Shown here: in pieces, positions 1 through 9,101 of the stretch
Layout: each line of letters starts with the position of its first letter
Numbering within the stretch: the stretch's first letter is position 1
NCBI GenBank assembly: GCA_963785065.1
Contig: CAWATX010000002.1
Location: 930,001 to 994,000 of the forward strand
Length of the DNA: 64,000 bases
Source: CAVSRC01 sp963785065
GTDB lineage: Bacteria > Pseudomonadota > Alphaproteobacteria > Rhizobiales > Kaistiaceae
Direction: 5' to 3'
Notes under the pieces: generated by a model
What the model was told of the DNA's origin: nothing
The model's input: only the letters and a program-made list of their open reading frames with translations
Databases searched by the model: none
Made by a program: the position numbers and the translations under genes

Positions 1-955
1 CATCTCCAACACGGCCAACCAGATCGGCCTGTTCGGCATCTTCTCCATCGGCGAGGCCTTCGTGATCGTGACCGGCGGCATCGAGCTTTCGGTCGGCTCC
101 GTCATTGCGCTGCTCGGCACGATCTTCATCGATTTCCTCGTTACCTATCAGGTGAACTGGGTGATGGCGGTGTTCATCATCGTCTTTGCCGGCCTGATCC
201 TGGGCGCCATTCACGGCTTTCTGATTACCAAGATGCACCTGCAGCCCTTCGTGGTCACGCTGTGCGGTCTGCTGATCTATCGCGGCGCGGCGCGCTACTA
301 CACGCGCGATGCGACCGCCGGCTTCGGCTTCACCGATGCCAACCCGACGCTGGAATGGGTGACCGCCGGTCGCTCGGAGATCTTCGCACCGATTGCGCAC
401 CTGTTCGGCTACACCGGGCCGACCGTGGCGGTTCCCCATACGCTGATCGCCCTGATCATCGTCGCCGTGACCGCCTTTGTCGTGCTGCATCGCTCGGTCT
501 ATGGCCGCTACCTGTATGCGGTGGGCAAGAACGAAGAGGCGGCACGCTATTCCGGCATTCACGCCGACCGGATCGTGCTCAGCGCCTATGTCATCTGCGG
601 TGGACTGGCCGCCGTCGCCGCAATCTTCTGGGCCATGTACACGCGCTCCATCTCGCCCGCCGTGCACGGCAGTTTCTACGAGCTCTATGCCATTGCGGCG
701 GCCGTTCTCGGTGGATTTTCGCTACGCGGTGGCGAGGGGTCGATCGTCGGCGTCGTGCTCGGCGCGATCCTGCTTCAGATCCTACAGAACCTCGTGAACT
801 TGCTGGGCATCCCCTCGTCGTTGAACTTCGCGGTGATGGGCTCGGTGATTCTGCTGGGTGTGCTCGCTGACCAACAATTCACCGAGTACCGACGACGCGC
901 CGGCGCTCACAGCGCCGCACACAACCGTCGGAGTGTCGTGCGCCCGGCAGAATGA
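1..955 (+). CDS. Sugar ABC transporter permease, RbsC/XylH type (5' end outside window)
   Basis: Inner-membrane permease of a carbohydrate-uptake ABC transporter 2 (CUT2) system. The reading frame is open from position 2, so the N-terminus lies upstream; about 317 codons are visible. The segment just before and after the internal GTG at 62 reads NQIGLFGIFSIGEAF then TGGIELSVGS, the family signature region, and is followed by several hydrophobic helices. The GGFSLRGGEGSIVG stretch near the end is the EAA-like loop of this family. The C-terminus is hydrophilic and basic. No ATPase or binding protein follows directly; the next intact transporter gene is the permease at 3431, so this belongs to a different operon, mostly upstream. 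Its substrate cannot be told. Confidence 0.9.
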   Translation, partial: ISNTANQIGLFGIFSIGEAFVIVTGGIELSVGSVIALLGTIFIDFLVTYQVNWVMAVFIIVFAGLILGAIHGFLITKMHLQPFVVTLCGLLIYRGAARYYTRDATAGFGFTDANPTLEWVTAGRSEIFAPIAHLFGYTGPTVAVPHTLIALIIVAVTAFVVLHRSVYGRYLYAVGKNEEAARYSGIHADRIVLSAYVICGGLAAVAAIFWAMYTRSISPAVHGSFYELYAIAAAVLGGFSLRGGEGSIVGVVLGAILLQILQNLVNLLGIPSSLNFAVMGSVILLGVLADQQFTEYRRRAGAHSAAHNRRSVVRPAE

Positions 956-1138
956 GTGTGCCTGACTGCATGATTGCTGAGGGCACAACCATCGGGAGGC
1001 TGCATAATATCGCGCTCCTGCCCGATCTTCCCGCGCTGCCGGACTAGTAGGGGAGCGGTCTCAATCTCGTTCATGCTCCTTCAAAGTCCGTCAGGCCGAA
1101 AGGCAGCCGAAGTCGAGGCTTCTTCCTGCTTTCGCTGA

Positions 1139-2289
1139 CGCGAGGCGGTGACCCGCATCGAAGAGGCTTTCGCGGTGCGCGGCGCGCCCGATCAGATGTT
1201 GACGCTTTCCTTCACCCGCCACGGACCGGTGCTGTCGGAAGATCCTGAACGCAATCTGTTGATCGCTTTCCGCTCGGTCTGGTCCGAGCCCGGAACCTCA
1301 GCCTATCTGGGCAGCCTGACGGCCATGCGGGCGGGCTCGGTGGCTGCGTTCGGCGCGGCACTGGAGCGCTGGGGCACGCCGTCAGTCAACCACGTCTGCG
1401 CCGATACCGAGGGCAACATCGGCTGGTTTGTCGCCGGCAAGGTACCGCGCCGGGCGAACTGGCGCGGACTGGCGCCGGTGCCGGGCAGCGGCAGCCACGA
1501 GTGGCACGGGTTCTTTGCCACCGCCGAGCTGCCGCGCCGGATCAATCCCGAGGCCGGCTTCCTGGCAACAGCGAACGAGATGAACCTGCCAGCCGACCGC
1601 CCGGGCGATGCGATGACCATCGGCCACGAATGGGCCGATGACAGCCGTGCCCGGCGCATCCATGCCGTGCTGGCAGCCGATCCGGCGCATTCGATCGAAG
1701 CAGCCCAAGCGTTGCAGACCGATGTGCTCTCGCTTCCCGCGGGGCGCATCTGCGCCCTCCTGGCCCGTGCTGCGGACGTCGATTCTGGAGCCGCGGCCTT
1801 CCTGGCCGGATGGGATGGCGTGCTGTCGGCGAAGAGTCCGCAGGCGGCGCTGTTCGAGGTGTGGTTGATGAAACACCTGCGGCCCGCGGTCCCCGCCCGC
1901 TTCTGCCCGGATCCCGGGGTGCGGGCGCTGCTGTTGCCCGGCGACCTCGCCACCCTGCTGCGCATCCTCGAGGAGCCCGGCGCGCCGCCGTTCCGGTGGA
2001 GCGCGGCCGAGCGCGATGCGCTGCTTCTGTCCACGCTCGACAGCGCCTTCGCCGAGGCGATTTCCGGGTGACGCACGGCGCCTCGGTGCGGTTGGTGATC
2101 GACGCGGGCGCCTGGGACAACTCAGTCTGCATCAACGCACCCGGACAGAGCGGAGATCCGCGTTCGCCCCACTACACAGACCTGAGCGAGAGCTGGGCGG
2201 CGGGCGCCTATGTACCCCTGCTTTACGGCGCCAGCAGAATCGACGAATCCACGACCCAGCGTATCCGGCTCGTGCCGGGACCGGCCTGA
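1139..2289 (+). pseudogene. Penicillin-acylase-family (Ntn amidohydrolase) remnant, 5'-truncated with internal deletion
   Basis: The reading frame from about 1139 to 2071 matches the middle of the beta subunit of penicillin G/AHL acylases: TRHGPVLSE, then GNIGWFVAGKVPRR and GFLATANEMN. An in-frame TGA sits at 1136-1138, and no signal peptide, alpha subunit, spacer or catalytic N-terminal Ser is present. At 2069 the frame stops. The typical acylase C-terminus (RLVIDAGAWDNSV, then APGQSGDPRSPHY) follows at once in another frame up to 2289, so roughly 80-100 residues appear deleted with a frame change. The fragment cannot make an active enzyme. An IS3-type transposase scrap abuts its 3' end, which suggests transposition-related rearrangement. 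Confidence 0.85.
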
Positions 2290-2290
2290 T

Positions 2291-2445
2291 CGCACCCGAT
2301 GCCTTGAGCTCCAGGTTCAGCGTGTCGGTGACGTCCTCGGTCTTCATCGCCTTCACAGCTTCCAGGCGACGATGTAGCGCGAGAAGTCGTCGAGGATCGT
2401 CGACGGACAGGACCAGCCCCGGCCGATGACCTTCTGGCTCCGTCA
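2291..2445 (-). mobile_element. IS3-family transposase (orfB) remnant
   Basis: Read on the minus strand, one frame gives KVIGRGW followed by STILDDFSRYIVAWKL, then after a frame change MKTEDVTDTLNLELKASG. These are adjacent blocks of the rve/integrase core of IS3-family OrfB, containing one of the catalytic Asp residues. Only about 50 codons survive, broken by a frameshift, with no terminal inverted repeats visible. It lies directly at the end of the acylase remnant and marks an old rearrangement. Confidence 0.75.
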
Positions 2446-2499
2446 AGGGCTGCCGCCCCGTCCAGGGACGTGGGAAAGCACGAAACATCGCGCCATTTT

Positions 2500-2546
2500 T
2501 TGGGCTACCATCTTGACCAAATTGGGCGGTTATGGCCAGATTGGGC
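2500..2546 (+). promoter_or_regulatory. Three TTGGGC direct repeats upstream of the sugar ABC operon
   Basis: TTGGGC occurs at 2500-2505, 2522-2527 and 2541-2546, spaced about two helical turns apart, 35-80 bases before the GTG start of the ATPase gene at 2580. This could be a regulator binding array; no regulator can be assigned, and the G-rich composition makes chance repeats possible. Confidence 0.25.
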
Positions 2547-2579
2547 TCAAACAAATACCGAATGACCTGGGGAGGTAGC

Positions 2580-3434
2580 GTGACTGATCCCGTGCAGGGC
2601 CACGGCAGAGTGAGCGCAGCACAAGCCGCCCCGGCGCACGCGTCACAATATTGACTTGAAACCCGCAATCTTTACAAGCACTTCGCTGGCGTTGTCGCGC
2701 TCAGCGATGGGACGTTCAAACTCAGCCCCAACGAGATTCATGCCATCGTGGGCGACAACGGCGCTGGCAAGTCGACGTTGCTCAAGATCATCAGCGGGGC
2801 GCTCCAGCCCGACGGCGGCGAGATCCTGCTAGACGGACGCCCGGTGTCACTTCCCGATCCGGCGACAGCCCGCGAGATGGGTATATCGACCGTCTTCCAA
2901 GATCTTGCGCTCATCGATCACCTCGATGCATCGGCGAACATGTTCCTCGGGTGGGAGATTCTTGCACAGGGGCCGTTGGGGTGGTTCGGCGTACTCAACA
3001 AGCGCGCGATGCGCGAGGCCACTGCCGCTCAAATCGGCAGGCTCAAGATCGGGGTGAAGTCGGTTGATCAACTCGTCGCCGGCATGTCCGGCGGGCAACG
3101 CCAGGCGATTGCCGTGGCACGCGCCGTCGCGTTTGGAACGCGCATCGTGGTGATGGACGAGCCTACCGCCGCCCTCGGCGTCCGTGAAGGCGGGGCCGTG
3201 CTCGGCCTGATTCATCAGCTCAAGGAAAACGGCCTGACGGTCGTCATGATCAGCCACAACATGCCCGACGTGTTCGAGGTTGCTGACCGGATTACCATCA
3301 TGCGGCTTGGGCGGACGGTTGCGACTCGAACGCGCGACGAGGTCTCGCTGCAGGAGATCGTCGGCTACATGACCGGCGCTTTTGGCGCCGCCAGCGAGGA
3401 TATCACAGACGGCGACGGGGAGGCGCGCTCGTGA
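2580..3434 (+). pseudogene. Sugar ABC transporter ATP-binding protein (FrcA-like), interrupted by in-frame TGA
   Basis: Single-domain CUT2 ATPase. The frame starts at GTG 2580 behind GGGGAGG, reads 24 codons, meets TGA at 2652-2654, then continues without a shift as LETRNLYKHFAGVVALSDG, a normal ATPase N-terminus. Walker A is GDNGAGKST, the signature MSGGQRQAIAVARA, Walker B VVMDEPTAAL and the H-loop ISHN; all are intact. The only start codon after the stop is GTG 2748, inside the Walker A region, so reinitiation would not give a working protein. Everything else looks functional, so this is either a recent nonsense mutation, a sequencing error or readthrough. The stop overlaps the permease start (GTGA at 3431). 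Confidence 0.8.
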
Positions 3435-4504
3435 GCAGCAGCATCCCCCAACCGACAGTCGTCTCAACGCCTACCAGTTGGGGGGCGCGGCTCCGTGTGG
3501 CGATGCTGGATCGCGACGTGCAGCGCCTGCTCGTCAATATCGCGCTTGTCTTGCTGATCGGACTGATCGCCCACATCTTCTCGGACGGCAAGTTCTACAC
3601 GTTTCGCAATCTCAACGCGCTGGTCATTCAGATTTCGGTCGTCACCATCATTGCCACGGCGATGACCCTGGTGATGGTCGCGGGCGCCATCGACATCTCC
3701 GTGCCCGGAATAGTCGTTCTCACTGGCGTGGCAGGTGGAATCCTGATCACCAACGGCGTGCCCATGTGGCTCGCCTTTGCGTTGGCTACGCTGCTCGGCG
3801 GGATCGTGGGGCTCATCAACAGCTTTCTTGTCATCGGCGTCGGCATAACGAGTCTCATCGCAACCATAGGCTCGCTCTACGTCACCCAAGGTGTCGCCAA
3901 TCTGCTCACCAACGGATTGCCGGTCATTGGGCTCCCGCTCTCGTTTTCGGTGGTCGGAACCGGCTTCCTCGGGCCGGTCCCGATCGCGTTGCCCACTATG
4001 TTGGGCGTGGTCGCATTGCTGGTGGCGCTGCAGCGGCTGACGCGGCTGGGTCGCTATATCATCGCGGTCGGCAGCAATGCGCAGGCGGCGTTCCTCAACG
4101 GCATCAATGTGACGCGGACCCTCACGACCTGCTTCGTCATCAGCGGGCTCGCCGCAGGCTGGGGCGGGGTGATGTACGCCTCGCGTATCGGTAACCCGAC
4201 GCCGGTCGTCGACAACGATCTCCTGTTTCAGGTGATCGTCGCCATCGTCATCGGCGGCACCAGTCTCAATGGCGGTCAGGGCTCCGTACAAGGGACTTTC
4301 GTCGGAGCGATCCTCATCGGGGTCGTCAACCAGACCCTCAATCTGCTCGGGGTCTCCACGTTCTGGCAATACATCGCGCTCGGCGTGCTCCTGGTCTTGT
4401 CGGTCGGCTCCGACGCGATCATGCGCCGCAACGGCATGCGCGAACTGAGACGCCGACTGGTTGGGTCGCTGACCCGCAAGTCGGGGGAATTTGCCGATCG
4501 ATAA
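3431..4504 (+). CDS. Sugar ABC transporter permease (RbsC/FrcC type)
   Basis: 357-residue inner-membrane permease of a CUT2 sugar importer, starting with GTG that overlaps the ATPase stop by four bases. A hydrophilic N-terminus of about 30 residues is followed by 8-10 hydrophobic segments. Family motifs include MVAGAIDISVPG in the first third, which parallels the ELSVGS motif of the permease at position 1, and IVIGGTSLNGGQGSVQGTF near the C-terminus. Middle gene of an ATPase-permease-binding protein operon; it is the only one of the three without an internal stop. Its substrate is probably a mono-saccharide. Confidence 0.88.
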   Translation: MSSSIPQPTVVSTPTSWGARLRVAMLDRDVQRLLVNIALVLLIGLIAHIFSDGKFYTFRNLNALVIQISVVTIIATAMTLVMVAGAIDISVPGIVVLTGVAGGILITNGVPMWLAFALATLLGGIVGLINSFLVIGVGITSLIATIGSLYVTQGVANLLTNGLPVIGLPLSFSVVGTGFLGPVPIALPTMLGVVALLVALQRLTRLGRYIIAVGSNAQAAFLNGINVTRTLTTCFVISGLAAGWGGVMYASRIGNPTPVVDNDLLFQVIVAIVIGGTSLNGGQGSVQGTFVGAILIGVVNQTLNLLGVSTFWQYIALGVLLVLSVGSDAIMRRNGMRELRRRLVGSLTRKSGEFADR

Positions 4505-4545
4505 CAACACGATCCGCCGGCAGGGATCCTTAGTAGGAGGAGAAG

Positions 4546-5658
4546 ATGAGAAGCACGATTTCGGCCGGGCGGACCCCTGCCGTTCGCACGAAACTGGCGG
4601 CGGCAGCAGCTCTTCTGGCGTTGACGTTCGCCACCGGTGTGTTGGCCGCCGACACGAATGTCGATCCTTCCATTCCGCCGGATTCGCTCAAAGGCAAGAA
4701 GGTACTGGTCAGTCCCTATTGGCTCGATGCGTTCGGCACCGCCAGCTCGAGCTGGATCACGAGCATGCTGCAGCCCTATGGCGTTCAGGTGGATGCCGTG
4801 AATCCCAACGGTACCGCCTCGAAGCAACAGGACGAGCTGTCGACGGCGATTGCCAACCACACCTACGACGTCATCGTCTGGCAGCCCGTCGACTCGCAGA
4901 CCGCGGCCGTGAACATCAAGCGCATCCAGGATCAGAAGATCCCGCAGGTCGTTCAGTTCGCTGCGCAGGGCCTGGGTGGATAGAGCTATTCGGTCGCCGC
5001 AATCGACTGGAAAGCCTCATACGTGGAGCCGGGCAAGGCTGCCGCCGAGTTCGTGCTCAAGCACCCCAGCCTCGGGCCGGTCGCGGTGGCCTGGATGGGG
5101 CCCTATCCAAGCGTTCAGATCTGTGACGACCGGTTCGCGGGCTTCATGGAGGGCGTCAAGAGCGTGGCGCCCGATGCCAAGGTGGTCTTCAACGGCGGCG
5201 CCACGAACCAGGAGCAGGCCCGTTCCAAGATGACCGACTTCATCACCCGCAGCATCAACTTCAACGTCTTCGCCGGCTGCGGCGCTACCGAGGCCAATGG
5301 CGGCTTCGCCGCGATCAACGCGGCCAATCTCGGTGGCGCGACCAAAAAGGTGCCGGACCACGTCTACATGGTCGGCGAGGCCGATCCGACCGGGCTCCAA
5401 TACCTCTGGACCGAGAATTCCGGCGTGATGAGGGCCGGCATGTTCGGCCCCAAGAGCGCCGCCGAGGCCGACGTCAAGATGATCCTCGACCTTCTGACGG
5501 GCAAGGTTGCCTACAATCAGGCGGTCAATGGAACGGTGAAGATGGTCTGGTTCGGACCGAACTGCGCCACCAATCGCCCGCAGGCGCTCGACCAGTTCCA
5601 GGGAGTCAAAGGCTTTTCGGTGCCCGACTGCACGTTTGACTACAGCGGAAACGACTGA
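4546..5658 (+). pseudogene. Sugar ABC transporter substrate-binding protein, interrupted by in-frame TAG
   Basis: Periplasmic binding protein of the ribose/xylose-type (Peripla_BP_4) family. ATG 4546 follows AGTAGGAGGAG. There is a signal peptide of about 34 residues (hydrophobic run AAAAALLALTFATGVLA, then ADTNV). The first lobe runs to residue 145, where TAG at 4981-4983 interrupts; the same frame continues as SYSVAAIDWKASYVEPGKAA to the natural stop at 5656, giving about 370 residues in all, the usual family length. The second lobe, with its GCGATEANGG and GEADPTG segments, is intact. A single base change would restore the gene. Together with the TGA in the ATPase gene this makes the operon doubly broken. 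Confidence 0.82.
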
Positions 5659-5680
5659 CAGCCGTCTCGCAGAGGATGCC

Positions 5681-5719
5681 AGGACCCACGGCGCTTCGGT
5701 GGCGTGGGTCCTGTTCTTT
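5681..5719 (+). terminator. Rho-independent terminator of the sugar ABC operon
   Basis: Perfect 10-bp stem AGGACCCACG (5681-5690) / CGTGGGTCCT (5703-5712) with a 12-base loop, followed by GTTCTTT. It lies between the convergent binding-protein gene and the aldo/keto reductase gene. Confidence 0.7.
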
Positions 5720-5740
5720 GTCGGACGTTCGCTTTGCCCC

Positions 5741-6745
5741 TCAGGTCGGCTGCAGCAGGCCTGCGCCCGCCAGGTCGTTCCACAAGGCCTGCGGTATGTC
5801 GACGTCCATGAGCGCGATGTTGCGGCGCACTTCCTCGGGCGAGACGGCGCCTGTGACCACCGACGCCACCGCCGGATGCCGCAGCGGGAATTGCAGCGCC
5901 GCCGCGGGAAGAGGAACGTCGTGCCGACCGCAGATCTCTGCAATGCGTCGAACACGATCCAGCACCTCGACCGATGCCGGGGCATACATGTAGCGCGCCT
6001 CCGCAACCGGACCGGTCGCGAGAATTCCGGAAGCGAACGGTCCGCCGAGAAGCACGGATATCCCCCGCGCCGAACAGAGCGGCAACAGCGCATCGCCTGC
6101 CGATTGGTCGAGCAGCGTGTAGGGCCCCGCAAGCATAAAGCAATCGAACGCTCCGGCAGCAGCGGCCATCAGGCAGACGTCGACCTCGTGCACTCCGAGC
6201 CCGACCGCACCAATGGTCCCCTCATCGCGCAGTTGCACCAGTGCCTTAAACACGCCATCCATCGCCTGGCCGAAAACGTGTTCGAACGAAGTGCCATGGG
6301 TCCGCCGGTCGAGGTCGTGAATGAGCAACACGTCGATCCGCTCGATGCCCATACGCTGAAAGCTCTGGTCTACGGCCCGCATGGTCGCATCGTACCCGTA
6401 ATCGGTGACAAGCCGCATGTTGAGGCCGCCCTTGAACCCATAGCGGTTCACCCTGTCCGGCACTTCAGGCAGCAGATATCGCCCAACCTTGGTGGACAGC
6501 GTGAAACCATGGTCAGGCAGAGCACGCAGGACGCGTCCGAACCGGTGCTCGGATAGCCCGAGCCCGTAGGCCGGTGACGTGTCGAAAAGTCGAACGCCGG
6601 CGTCGTATGCAGCGGCAATTGTCGCCTCGGCGCGCGATTCCGGCATGCGCTCGTAGAAGTCGCCCAGCGGCGCCCCGCCAAGGCCGAGGGCCGTCACTTC
6701 AAGGCCGGTGCGCCCCAAGGACCGCTTGTCGGTCGCGCGCGGCAT
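5741..6745 (-). CDS. Aldo/keto reductase, D-threo-aldose (L-fucose/galactose) dehydrogenase type
   Basis: 334-residue cytoplasmic NAD(P)-dependent (beta/alpha)8 enzyme. The catalytic tetrad of the family is visible: Asp55 in LFDTSPAYG, Tyr60, Lys86 in LSTKVGRY, and the His of LLIHDLDRR. The N-terminal LGRTGLEVTALGLGGAPLG is typical of aldose 1-dehydrogenases that oxidise L-fucose, D-arabinose or L-galactose to the 1,5-lactone. Its ATG directly follows the stop of the lactonase-like gene at 6746, so the two are one operon: aldose to lactone to sugar acid. The exact sugar is inferred from the neighbour, not shown. Confidence 0.85.
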   Translation of the reverse strand: MPRATDKRSLGRTGLEVTALGLGGAPLGDFYERMPESRAEATIAAAYDAGVRLFDTSPAYGLGLSEHRFGRVLRALPDHGFTLSTKVGRYLLPEVPDRVNRYGFKGGLNMRLVTDYGYDATMRAVDQSFQRMGIERIDVLLIHDLDRRTHGTSFEHVFGQAMDGVFKALVQLRDEGTIGAVGLGVHEVDVCLMAAAAGAFDCFMLAGPYTLLDQSAGDALLPLCSARGISVLLGGPFASGILATGPVAEARYMYAPASVEVLDRVRRIAEICGRHDVPLPAAALQFPLRHPAVASVVTGAVSPEEVRRNIALMDVDIPQALWNDLAGAGLLQPT

Positions 6746-7609
6746 TTAGGCATCTCCCCCCAGCCGGTAAATGTCCGACGCCACACCGTGAAATACGCGT
6801 TCCCTCTCAGCAGGCGAAAGTCCCGTCGTGGCGGCTTGCACCATTCCGAGCCAATCCGCATAGGCAAGAAGAGGCGTAAACATTGGCCAGTCGCTTCCAT
6901 ACATCACGCGGTCGGGACCAAAGCATTCAATGGCGAATTTCAGATGGGCGACCACGTCGTCTTCGCGCCAATTGCCGGGTTCGACGCCCGCCATCAGCCC
7001 AGAGAGCTTGGCAACGACGTTGGGTAGGCCCGCAAACCCGCGCATGAGCTCGGTCCACGGAGCTACCGGTGGCCCCATGATCGCGGGCGTCCCCAAATGA
7101 TCGAGCACGAACGTGACGTTCGGGCAGCGCCGCGCGAGTTCCAGTGCATGAGGAAGCCTGGTGTGGTCGACGGCAAGCTCGAAAGGCAGCCCCAGACCGC
7201 CGACGGTCTGCACGCCGACGACGAGTTTCGGGGACAGCCCGCGCTCAAATTCCCCTTCGTGAAAGACCCGACGGATGGCACGCACCGCCGCCATCCCCAA
7301 GAGCGCCACAAGATCGGCTGACACCGATCCGCCCCGTTCGACCGGCGCGTTGGCGACAAAGGCAGCGATCAGAGGATCGCAGTCCACCAGGCCCTGGATG
7401 ACCGCCGCCTCCTCCAGGTGATGGCCCTCGTCGACCAGAAATTCGATGGCGACCGCGTGCGCCACGCCGGTTCCGGCAATTGCCTCTCGAAACTCGGCAC
7501 AATCGCGGTTGCCCCTCAGCGCAGCCGGCAGACGCGCCACCCAGCCATAGGGCAGCGAGGCATGATTGATGACGTGGATATGGCTGTCGATAACGGTTGA
7601 AATCGGCAT
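6746..7609 (-). CDS. Amidohydrolase-2 family hydrolase, L-fucono-1,5-lactonase-like
   Basis: 287-residue metal-dependent TIM-barrel hydrolase (COG3618). The N-terminal DSHIH (residues 8-12) gives the D/H-x-H metal ligands; later ligands are the His of FVLDHLGTP and the Asp of MYGSDWPMF. ATG at 7609 is preferred because it puts DSHIH near the N-terminus as usual; a longer frame begins at a TTG at 7684 with a non-conserved leader. The likely role is hydrolysis of the aldonolactone made by the reductase encoded directly downstream. Probably controlled by the divergent GntR regulator through the boxes at 7621-7770. Confidence 0.82.
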   Translation of the reverse strand: MPISTVIDSHIHVINHASLPYGWVARLPAALRGNRDCAEFREAIAGTGVAHAVAIEFLVDEGHHLEEAAVIQGLVDCDPLIAAFVANAPVERGGSVSADLVALLGMAAVRAIRRVFHEGEFERGLSPKLVVGVQTVGGLGLPFELAVDHTRLPHALELARRCPNVTFVLDHLGTPAIMGPPVAPWTELMRGFAGLPNVVAKLSGLMAGVEPGNWREDDVVAHLKFAIECFGPDRVMYGSDWPMFTPLLAYADWLGMVQAATTGLSPAERERVFHGVASDIYRLGGDA

Positions 7610-7620
7610 GAGGCGTTTCG

Positions 7621-7770
7621 TTAGCCTTTGGCTCTCCGTTTCTAGCCTAATATGGACAGGCGGCGCCAGCCGGGAAAGGCGCAACTAGCGCAATTAAGTC
7701 TGTGTTGCCGCATTCGGGCACCATTGCCTGTGGCAAGTGGATTAGGCTAAATTCGGCGTACTTAGGCTAT
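7621..7770. promoter_or_regulatory. Four TTAG-N-CTAA boxes in the divergent GntR/lactonase promoter
   Basis: Odd palindrome TTAG-N-CTAA: TTAGGCTAA at 7742-7750 (perfect), TTAGGCTAT at 7762-7770, CTAGCCTAA at 7642-7650 and TTAGCCTTT at 7621-7629. The boxes form two pairs, each 20-21 bases apart; one pair lies just before the GntR start at 7785, the other just before the lactonase start at 7609. This arrangement fits a FadR-type dimer autoregulating both directions. Confidence 0.6.
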
Positions 7771-7784
7771 CAGCTTGGTGCGAT

Positions 7785-8546
7785 GTGGCCAGATCCAAAC
7801 CCTCGATGACCGACTTCATCTACGAGCAGATCTCGGGCCGAATCATGAGCGGGGCCTACGCACCGAATATGCGCATCCCTCCCGAGGAAGAGCTGGCGCA
7901 AGAATTCGAACTCAGCCGGCCGGTGGTACGCAACGCGCTCGCCCGCCTGAAGCGCGAGGGGGCGCTGGAAAGCCGCCGTGGCTCAGGCACCTTCGTCAAG
8001 AGCGCCGAAGGGACAAAGCGTCCAACCTTCGCACCGGTGGAGAGTATCGAGGACGTTTGGCAATGCCTTGAATTCCGCATTCAGTTTGAGGGTGCTGCTG
8101 CGGCGCTGGCCGCCACGAAGCGCAGTGAGCACGATCTCGACCAGATCTCCGCGGCACTCGAGCGTCTTCAGGATTCCAAGAGTTCCGACATGCTGGCCAC
8201 AGTGGATCTCGACATCGCTTTTCATCTGACGGTCGTTGCGGCAACCCACAACAGATTCATGATCGGCACGTATCAGACTTGGCTGCCACAGATCAGGTTC
8301 TCCTGCTCGCTTTCGGCCAACCTCAGCCAATCACGGTCCGCGCAGCGCCAGCAGCAGATCGTTCACGGCCATGACCACATCCTGACTGCGATCAAGCGGG
8401 AAGACATCGAAGGCGCCCGTGCGGCGATGGTCGCGCACCTTCAAGCTGTTCGCCTCACGGTCTTCACCGGTCGCTTCGTCGAGACCGTGATCGGCGAGCC
8501 GCAGAAGACGTTCGAAACGCAGATCGGACACTTCGGCGATCGCTAG
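7785..8546 (+). CDS. GntR-family transcriptional regulator, FadR/FCD subfamily
   Basis: 253-residue DNA-binding regulator starting with GTG. The winged helix covers residues 5-75 (FIYEQISGRIMSGAY, EEELAQEFELSRPVVRNALARL). The FCD effector domain fills the rest, with LEFRIQFEGAAAALAA and metal/ligand-type residues in DLDIAFHLTVVAATHN and HDHILTAI. It is divergent from the lactonase-dehydrogenase operon, with two TTAG-N-CTAA boxes immediately upstream of each gene, so it most likely controls that sugar-acid pathway and itself. The ligand is probably a sugar acid, by inference from context. Confidence 0.88.
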   Translation: MARSKPSMTDFIYEQISGRIMSGAYAPNMRIPPEEELAQEFELSRPVVRNALARLKREGALESRRGSGTFVKSAEGTKRPTFAPVESIEDVWQCLEFRIQFEGAAAALAATKRSEHDLDQISAALERLQDSKSSDMLATVDLDIAFHLTVVAATHNRFMIGTYQTWLPQIRFSCSLSANLSQSRSAQRQQQIVHGHDHILTAIKREDIEGARAAMVAHLQAVRLTVFTGRFVETVIGEPQKTFETQIGHFGDR

Positions 8547-8589
8547 ACGGGCGGGTCTATCGCCGCTCAATGGGACAACCCCGGGAGAA

Positions 8590-8895
8590 ATGGCTGTGCT
8601 GATTGTGACCGGTCTCCTCGGCGTGGCGCCAGATCGAATCCAGGAATTGCGACCGCATATTATTGAACTGGTGGCCGCCACCCGGAGCGATCCCGGATGC
8701 CTGCTTTATGCATGGGCCGAGGATTTCCTCGAGCCGGGGGTCATTCGCATGATCGAACACTGGCAAAGCGAAGCGCATTTTGCGGCCCATGACATGTCCC
8801 CGCACGCCAGCAAGTGGAAGGCTGCACTGGCCAAAGTCGGCCTGCTCCGACGCGAGATGTGGCTGCATGACGCGGCGAATTCGCGACAGGGTTAG
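8590..8895 (+). CDS. ABM-domain (antibiotic biosynthesis monooxygenase/YgiN-like) small protein
   Basis: 101-residue protein with the ferredoxin-like ABM fold pattern: VTGLLGVAPDRIQELRPHI, then the conserved SDPGCLLYAWAED and IEHWQSEAHFAAHD segments. Such proteins are dimeric cofactor-independent monooxygenases, haem-handling or isomerase-like enzymes; the chemistry cannot be told from sequence. ATG follows GGGAGAA. It lies 43 bases after the GntR gene on the same strand and is probably co-transcribed, so it may serve the same sugar pathway. Confidence 0.8.
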   Translation: MAVLIVTGLLGVAPDRIQELRPHIIELVAATRSDPGCLLYAWAEDFLEPGVIRMIEHWQSEAHFAAHDMSPHASKWKAALAKVGLLRREMWLHDAANSRQG

Positions 8896-9101
8896 GAGAG
8901 CCGCGGCGAACCACGAACGCCGCTTGCTCGAATCGTCTGATCAAAGCATCCCTGCCCGCGGCGGAATTGTCCGGCCGATCGAGGATCGGATGCGGCGATC
9001 GATCGGCCGTTCATATGAGAGTTCAAGCCTGACGCTTGACGACCTACCGGCTGATTATGTCGGCCGGGTTTGCACCGTCTGTTCTGTTCAGTCCCTGTGG
9101 T

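Noticed and set aside
2652..2654. TGA as a selenocysteine codon
   Set aside because: ABC ATPase N-termini have no selenocysteine, no SECIS-like hairpin was recognised just downstream, and a TAG interrupts the same operon.
2132..2668. 178-residue minus-strand frame as a gene
   Set aside because: It joins part of the IS3 transposase scrap in shifted frames with unrelated sequence on both sides.
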